Shown here one piece after another: positions 51,701 to 60,700 of a stretch of DNA of 64,000 nt. Source of the stretch: Yponomeuta sedellus. Lineage: Eukaryota > Arthropoda > Insecta > Lepidoptera > Yponomeutidae. How positions within the stretch are numbered: position 1 is the first letter of the stretch; every line of letters begins with the position of its first letter. The notes beneath the pieces were generated by a model. That model was not told the origin of the DNA and ran no database searches. It saw only the letters and a list, made by a program, of their open reading frames with translations. The stretch spans positions 18,259,889 through 18,323,888 of the forward strand of contig OW203732.1 of assembly GCA_934045075.1 (NCBI GenBank), given 5' to 3'. The position numbers were made by a program, and so were the translations under genes.

Positions 51701-54700
51701 TTTCGCTCCGATTCGCATCCGGACTAAAAGTCTACAATATTTATATGTATATAGATACGTATGTACTATTTATATATTATCTTTGTGTATGTTATGTTTA
51801 TAATTATTGTACATATCATAGTTTAATTTTAAAATAAAATATTTGACAATAAAATATCACCTCACTGGTTGAGACTACCCCCCACCTTCTCCACGTCACC
51901 TGTTGGTTGGCTAGAAAAAAATACTCTTTAGTATTAAGCCCGCCAATTGTACAATCTTTACAGGTACAATAAAGAATTTGATAATTAATAATAATAAGGG
52001 AAAGTCAAAAACTCAGCTCATCCCATAGCTTTATCACATCATCACTGCATTCTTCGGTTTCAGAGACCCCAAAACGTACACCGGTAACTTCGCGATCGAC
52101 GAAGACATCGTCAAGGAGGCCGGAGTCAGTGACGTCACGCCTTACGCCTGCGATCCCAGTAAGTTCCAATTACGTCATCAGCCCCTTCACGATCGTGTAT
52201 GACGTCGGCGCTTCCTCTCGTTCGTGCATTGTATTAATGTTGATTGTTGTGGAGAATAAGTATAGAGTTGCATTGAAAACATCGGAAAATGACTTTGCTA
52301 TTTCCAGGATTGCGAAAAAACGGATAGGTATCTATTGAATTTATTCTATGTGAATACGGGATACCGGGCGTAGTAGGAATTTTCGTGGGGCCTAAAATAG
52401 CTAGTTGACAAATATGAGGTTTCTAGGTAGTAATATGAGGAACCAAAAACGCGATTGGACAATTTTTTCTCGCTAGAAAATTTAATCTCAAAAGTAGCGA
52501 GCGCCTTTCATTTCACTTTATCACTACTCAGTACCTACTTATTACTTTATTTTTTTTTTCCATGAATAAGTTATTAAAAAGTGAAAATTACTTTGCTAAA
52601 TTCCGCCAAAAATTCTACAAGCACCATACGGTTAGTTAATGCACCGTCCTCCCTCCCACTTTTTCGAGCAGAAGCACTTGTGAGCCTGAGGATGCCTCGT
52701 GTTAGAGGCGAAACGCGTGGCGTATTTTCTCACACAAGTATTTGTGTCGGTAATGGTGTGTTCGTGTCTTGCTTCTGCTTGAAAAAGTGGGAGGAAGGGC
52801 GGTGCATTAACTAACCGCAAGGTGCTTGTGGGATTTTTGGCGGAATTTAGCAAAGTAATTTTCACTTTTTAATGCTATTATGGATTTCCGCAAAGTAACG
52901 CCTGATTCCATACAATATATGAATAAGTTATTTGTGAAGTTATAGTAGCAATACCACTCGCTTACTGTGAAGGAAAACTTTGTAAGGAAAACCTAAGAGC
53001 TTAAAATTGCCAATCCGCAGTAGGCACGCGTGGTAATTAAAGCCCTACTACTCTTTAAGAGAATCAAGCCAGAAGGCGTGTGCCCTGCAGTCGCAATTTC
53101 AAGCGCATGTAAACACCTCAGTCACTCAGGTTTCCTCACGATGTTTTCCTTAATCGTTAGCGAGTGGTATTAGTAATAAATTGGCTAATGTACACAGAAA
53201 AATATGTTTCATGCAGAAATGTTTTTTTAATTAAAAGTAAAGAATGCGCGCAAAGAATTAAAGGAAGTTAAATTCTAATTTTTTTTTTAAGGCTGATATT
53301 CGTTGTACATGCTGTCTCTCTCGCACAATATCTTAGTGATTGTAATTTTTTTTATTTTGTCTGAGGCTTTGATAGACGCACATTCAAGACACCTTTTTCT
53401 TCTACTCTGACTAGTTTTTGATTCGGAGAATTTTATTACAAAATTAATCATTTTCTGAACTACTTTTCTTTAATAAAAGCTACGTGCAGGCAAGGAGTAT
53501 TTAATACTCCTTGGTATAAAGAAACAAAAATATTTGAAATTCCCATAATTTAATTACGCATCAAAAACTCAGAGCTCATTAAAAATCCGATCTATAAACA
53601 TTTTATTAAAATCACCAAAAAAGTTAAATTGTGCGACCGAGGCACCATACTCGACTGCAAGAACAGCCTCAACTGCAAGGCAAGGGTTAAAGCGGCCATC
53701 TTGTTTTCCACGCAGAGAACGCGAATAATCTGCTAATCGACGGTTTCCTTGACGATCCGCAAGCGATGCGTCACCACGCGAACCTGGCCGGGGTGCAGGC
53801 GCGCCGGTACCACACCTCCGCTGTCAACTATAAAGAGAAGGTTCAATCAATCAATCAATATCAACTTATTTCAACGTAAAGAATTTACATTCTGTTTGCT
53901 CAATGTCAATGTAAAACGTAAGCCGCTGCCTTCGGGCCGTATTGTAGTGGAGAAAAACACAGCGGAAAAAAAAATCCACTCTGACCATCTTTTCTAAAGT
54001 TTACTTAAACCAAATACATTAGTTGGCATACGTTTACCTAATAAGATTTCATGAATGCCATTAACAACCCTCAATGCCAAAAAAATAGTCAAATGTCTCA
54101 CACTAGTGGTTAACGAGCACCCCCTCAGTTATGACCTTGAAAATGACAATGGTTGTCTATTGTAATTTTCAAGGTCAGCCTGGGTAGTACTATGGCACGA
54201 AATACGCGTTCTGTGGCGATGTAATGTCAGAATTTGACAGTGTACTGGAAAGACGCGTTTGACTTTTAACCCTTAATAAGGCAATGGTACCGTTACAGAA
54301 ACCACATTAAATTGAAACTTATCAGCTTGAAATAAAGTCAAAAACCAATGAAAAATTCATACTACCCATGCTTGATTAAAGGTTGAAACGCGCGACTAGC
54401 GTCATGGTACTACTCAACCAGGACTGAGGTGGTTATGAGGAGGTACGAGAGAAGTATGGCACCGGCTAACTCAATTGAAAGGGCACTAAATACTAAATTC
54501 ACGTATGAACGCTGTTTGTTATCTGTAAGTGCAAATTTCTGGTTTTTAATTATACAGCTTAGACGTATTCTTTAAACAATGACACACATCAATGGCTAAC
54601 TTTCAGAGGAAATAATAAATAGTAATTAAAAGGCTGCCTGACTCCCATGCAACCGGTACTTTTGACAATACAAAAGAGGTCGTGTGTCAATTAAATTTAT

Positions 54701-57700
54701 TTCAACGTAAAGAATTTACATTCTGTTTGCTGAATGTCAAAGTACAATGTAAAATGAAAGTGAAAGCCGCCGCCTTCGGGCCGTAATGTAGTGGAGAAAA
54801 AGGCAGCGGGAAAAAAATTCCACTCTGACCATCTTTTCTCAAGTCCTCTTAAATCTAATACATTAGATACCACCTATACGCACAAGATTCCATGATTGCC
54901 ATTTATAACTTTAAATGCTAAGGCATTATTCAATTTTTTTACATAGGCCATGAGAACATGACCAGTGCTGCGGCCAGACACACGAACAGCACTGGTTCAC
55001 GAGCATAACGCAGAGGTCAGCCATCATCAGTCTCCACCATTTTGGAGGGAGATAGATGACCCGGCCACCACGCCACGTGTGTGTCATATATAGCCGTCTA
55101 TATTGTATGAACCAGTGGCCAAACATATCGTGAACCATAGTCGCTAAGTCGCTTCCTTAAAATAATAGTGCTTCAATAAAATTCTTTAGACAGTGAATCT
55201 GATATTATTGTTGTTAGTACCGATTTTCGCCACCTTATAAAACAATCCTAAAACGCGCACTACAAGACGTAAACACAGATTAAATAAGACGTCTCTAGAA
55301 GTGTTTTAGTGGAATGTTGTGTTTATAAGTAATGTGTATCTATAGACCTTATTTACATGTAGGAAAGGGTTAGAAAGTCTTCTAGTGACCATAGTAAAAA
55401 CGACACTTTTATATATTTTTTATATCATCTGAACAAACTTGATTCTGTTGTACAATATTTTTTTTCCGAGTTTCTGCTCTGTTTGTGTGTATATTTTTCG
55501 TTCACCTATTAGTTTTTAAATGTTTTTACTGAAATTCGCGCTGTGTCAATGTAGGACTACAATATGACCACCGCACATTGTATTTCTACATAGAAAAAGA
55601 AAAAGCTTTCAATATCAATTAACCTCCATGCTGTACAAATTGCGCGTAAAACTAGCTTTTTAAAAACCTATTTAGAGGCTATAAATTCTACCCTCGCCGG
55701 GCTACGAACCCGCGACCTCTGGCCATCCGTGCCAGCGCTCTTCCAACTGAGCTAATGGGTGACTCACCGACATCAGTGAAATTTCGAACCTCTTTACAAT
55801 ACTCTCTGTATTACGTACAGGCAGCGACATCTGGCTGAAGTAATTTGCATCACTTGCAGCCTAGAGTACCTTCTTTGCAGTTACGTTTTACATCGGAATG
55901 ATATGCCTGTACCCACATGATTATATTCTTTTTAATGCACTAACCATAATGCATTAGCTCAGTTGGAAGAGCGCTGGCACGGATAGCCAGAGGTCGCGGG
56001 TTCGAATCCCGGCATGGGTGGAATTTTTAGCCTCTAAATAGGTTTATAAATTGTCCTAAGCACGGGTTAGTGCATTAAAAAAAATATAAAACTAGCTTTA
56101 TTCATATTGGAAGTTACGTTCTTTCTTTCATAATATTATCATGGCTTTGTTATCAACTCTTTTGCCTATGCAGTAATTTAAACGCTTGCTTGCACCCTAC
56201 GCCTAGTAACCTTATTTTTTGCTGTAAATAGAAACGTTTTATTTATTTACCTACGTTTTTCATAAAATACACTTAGATAATGCGTTGGAATCAGTGGTCG
56301 TTAGGTAGATTTATTTGCGTTATGTCAATATTATCTATGAAATAGCACAGTTGTTAGGCGAAATTGTGTTCATTGGCATCGTTTCTTTGCGATTTTTTAC
56401 TTTACTAAATACTGTTCGGAAATTTTATAAAAACGAAACAAAACTGTGTTTGTTCACAGATAACATAGTTAATCTGTTGCCTGACTTCTTTTTGGAGGAG
56501 CCTGGCCGGCCGAAAAGCGCTCCAGCCGGCAAAAAGGTGTGACTACACAAATCATGATAATAGGGTTAATTCTGGAATGCAATTTCCTGAATCGTCCCGA
56601 TTAGAGGTTTACTTCAAGTTTTGTTCTATGAGATTTGTCTCATTTTTTTTCGATATGAAGGGTTTTTAAGGTTGCTCTTACACCTGACATGCTGTCTGGC
56701 TCACACAATGTAGTAAAATTAGTATAAATTTATTGAATGTGGTCTGAGGCTTTGATTGATAGATGATACTTTACCTGTGTTTTGATTGAAAAAAAATTAT
56801 ATTAAAATTATAAATTTTGGAAACAACTTAACTTTATCATAAACTAAGTATAGGAATACAAAAATTCAAGACACGATTATCACTACATTCATAAAATGTA
56901 TACCAATTTCATTAAAATCACAGAAGATGTTAGATTTAGCGTTACAAAATGTCCGTATTTTTATTATCTATCAACATGACCTTGACCACATTGTATCAAA
57001 GCATACAAATCTTATTAGAATCCTCGTCAGAAAGTGTCCGCGTCTGTACAAGTCAATACACTACTGCAAAACCGGCTGCCGGGTCAAAACCGGCTTTATA
57101 TTCGATAAGCACTGCTGACACCCGGTCGCCGACGGGTCGTTGTGCATGTGAAAGCTGTCATTGGAACTCATACATTACTACTTTACCCGGCATGGCGACC
57201 GGACGGGTCCATCTGAAAAGGCACTAAGCCTCATGGCAGCAGAGATCTATCAATTTACTCTGTGGCGAGCACATACGAATTCAGCGCGCGCACTGTATAC
57301 TTCGACATTCCTGCATCGTGCAATCAGTGTTACACACAGAACAATTAAAGTTACACATGACCTGCTGTGTGTTGTCGGCCTAGAGAATCGGCACCAACCG
57401 AAATTCTTCCCGCGGTCGTCGTAAAAGGCGACTAAGGGACACAAACCGGGGGGTGGGCAGCAGCGCCCCCTGCAGTATAATTCCACCGAACTGCGATCCA
57501 CAACCCGCATGCCCAGCCTGGGGATTATGGGCATTACCCCCCAATGATGGCACAACCTTGCATTATGGCACTCATTAGGGGGAGGGCTATGTCCAGCAGT
57601 GGACTAATATAGCCTGAAGAAGAAGAAGATGACATAGCATAAATATAACGTCCGACTAACAACAGTCGGACTGGCCCTGTCCCCAGGCACGTTTCCCCTG

Positions 57701-60700
57701 TCTAGCGGGAAAGATGCCTTTATGGTGGAAGAGCACGATGATCCGTGCTCTTCACCCTTCCCTATAACTCTGATGGATAAGTTTGAATTCTTCAATAGAC
57801 AACTAACCTTAGTCAACCAACCTGCTTGTTTAATCTGTTGATGTATGTTACTGGCTTTTGAACATGTTACTGCACTTTTTTTTCTTCTTTGTGTGTCAGC
57901 AATACGCTTATTTAACTGCATTACATTTAAGCTTCTATTGTTATTTAAGCTGTTTACCAACTACACTGAAAAAAGCTTCAACAGAATTTATTTATAAAAA
58001 CACGATTCCACTAAAACTCTGCAAAAACTCGAAAAGGTATTCTAACGCGCGCAACATTTATTTAGTTCCAACAGTGTTTTATAGGTTTGCGGAGCCTTGA
58101 CAAACGAGGTCATGAATAGAGCGAAGTGAGGAGAGAGAAAATAAGGAAAGAAGACCCCATCACCATGTCATAAGAGTAGAGAGTGTCCTATAATGTATAT
58201 TTTTGTGTTGACAGTCCGACACGGAAGGTCAGATCCCCCAGTTGTTCACTGCCATCGGCAAGAACATCAGTCCCGAGTTGGTGAAGAAGACGCAGGCCGT
58301 TTTCCAGTTCAACGTGAAAGGTAAAACACACATTAAGAACACGCCTGCGTCTTGTTAAGTTATACCGCTAGACCTAGCGGTCTGCAAATGCATAGCTGTA
58401 AGTTTTTCCAGAAATGAGATGACTGTTGCAGGCAGACTCATTAATGAATTAATAATTGATTCATCAGTGAGATTCACAAAGGGAAACATACTGGAATAAA
58501 TGCTTCATTGGTACAATATAGGCAACCCGCGGATTAGTGGTCTTCCATATTGGCATGTCCTTCCTGTGGGCTAAGCTGTCAGGGTGGTATGTATAGGTGC
58601 TGGGCAAGCCTACACCGTCTAAAAACTTTTGTCCCAGGCACTAGACCGTCCGCTTAAACCACCTAATCTGAGTGAAGGTGCCACTGGACGCTGTATAAAT
58701 TATCTCATTAGGTATGTAGTTCATTATACGATACGTTATGAACCCTTGTATGTCCCCACTGCTGGGGCAAGGGTCTTTTCCTGCATCGCAGGAAAGTTAG
58801 GCCATACTCAACCACAGTAGCCAAGTCCGGGTTGATGGATGATTGTAAGACAGTAGCGGGCCTTACTGTCAGGAGTAATAATGACGCCCATAAGGCTTCT
58901 GACTTAGCTTAACGACTACCATTACATGATTTGACCATGGCATAGGGTATCCTGGTTTGGGACGTGCCTGAGTAGTACGACGACGCTATTCGCGCGTTTT
59001 ATATGTCAAAAGTCACGACTTTTCCGTACTTTAATTATCAAGTTCTGACATTATTATCATTGAATTTAAAGTTTAAATTCAATGTTATTATTATATTTTA
59101 TTGCACACGAAACATTAAATAGGACATTACATAAGGAATAACATGTACAAAGGCGAGTAACTGTGTAAGAGATTTCTTCCAGCAAACCTTGGTGAGTCGC
59201 AGTAAAAAACGGGTCTCGGTACGTGTACATTTTATGGCCCAGATTCGTGCCTACCCTGGCAGGACCTGTGACTTTGTCGTATGGCAGATAGTATAGATAT
59301 TATTAGAAGAAAAAGAAAAATATTTATTTAACGCCACATAGCATACGCAATTATACAGGAAAAGAAAAATACGGACAACAAAGTAGGTATAAAACAATAG
59401 CAGAAGAAAAGAGAAACTACAAGTGAAAAAAAAACTAACAGGTAGTTACACCGTATGTCGATGCAGCGGAAAAAAGGCCTTATTCTCAGTCTAAGTTGAG
59501 GGTTCGCACTCGCAAAACAGATTTTCAGCAAGGGCCTTCTGGTGCCTCGCGGAGCATCAAACACGTACTCACACACTCATGTGCAGCCATACTATTTTTT
59601 CTTGGCATTAAAATGTGAAAATTACTTTGCTAAAATCCGCCAAACTTTGCTAAAAGCAGAAACAAGACACGAACACATCACCACCCACACCAGTACTGCT
59701 TGAAAAAGTGGGAGATAGGCCGGTGCATTAACTAACCGCATGGTGCTTGTGGGATTTTTTGCTGATCTTAGCAAAGTAATTTTCTTAGCAAAGTAACGCC
59801 TGATTCCATACAATATTGTTTCTTGCTCGACAGGCAAGGAGGAGGGCGTGTGGCATCTAGACCTCAAGAACGGTGAGGGCACCTGCGGCCAGGGGGAGCC
59901 AAAAAACTCGCCGGACGCAACCCTCACGATGGACGGCGGAAACTTCGCGGACATGTTCGCTGGTAAGACACACTATTGCAATGGACATTCTCATAATTTT
60001 ATTTTATTAAGGGCAACAACAAGGGAGGGAAGGAGGTTGGTAGGCAGACCACCGACAGGATGGTCAGACGACATCGTGAGGGTTGCGGCTCAGAGATGGA
60101 TCAGGTTAGCACAGGACCGTGAGGAATGGCGCAATAAAAAGGAGGCCTATGCCCAGCAGTGGGTTGATGTGGGCTGATTATAGATAGATATAGAAGGGCA
60201 TCAACAGCGAAAACAAATTATTCGGTCACAATAATAAAAATACAGTTCACAGGGCCAATAACAGACATACACAAATAGGGAGTTCATTTTTAGAAATTTG
60301 CCACGACAACGCTTTGTAATTGTAATAAAAACATGTTTTTTTTTAATTTTAACTATTAAATTAAATATAGCACATTATAATTTAAACTAATCAAGAATAA
60401 GTATTGACAATAGGTGCAAATGATACGGCATTAGATTTTATAAGTGTAATGTCTGTAAATTAATGCTGCTACCATAAATATATTTAAAAAAATATACATG
60501 TAACGGACCTAATCGCGATTATTTATTAGGTAAAACGTTATTACCCTACGTTTCGGTAACGTTGCAGCTGACTTAGTCACGGATAGACTGTAGCGGCGAT
60601 TACAGCCGATCAAACTAAAAGTATCTCGTGGGTAGACCACACACACACACACACAGACACACACACACACACAGGCACACACACAAATACAAGCATACAA

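Noticed and set aside
57604..57960. 118-codon minus-strand ORF
   Set aside because: Runs across repeat J and unrelated DNA; no recognisable motif.
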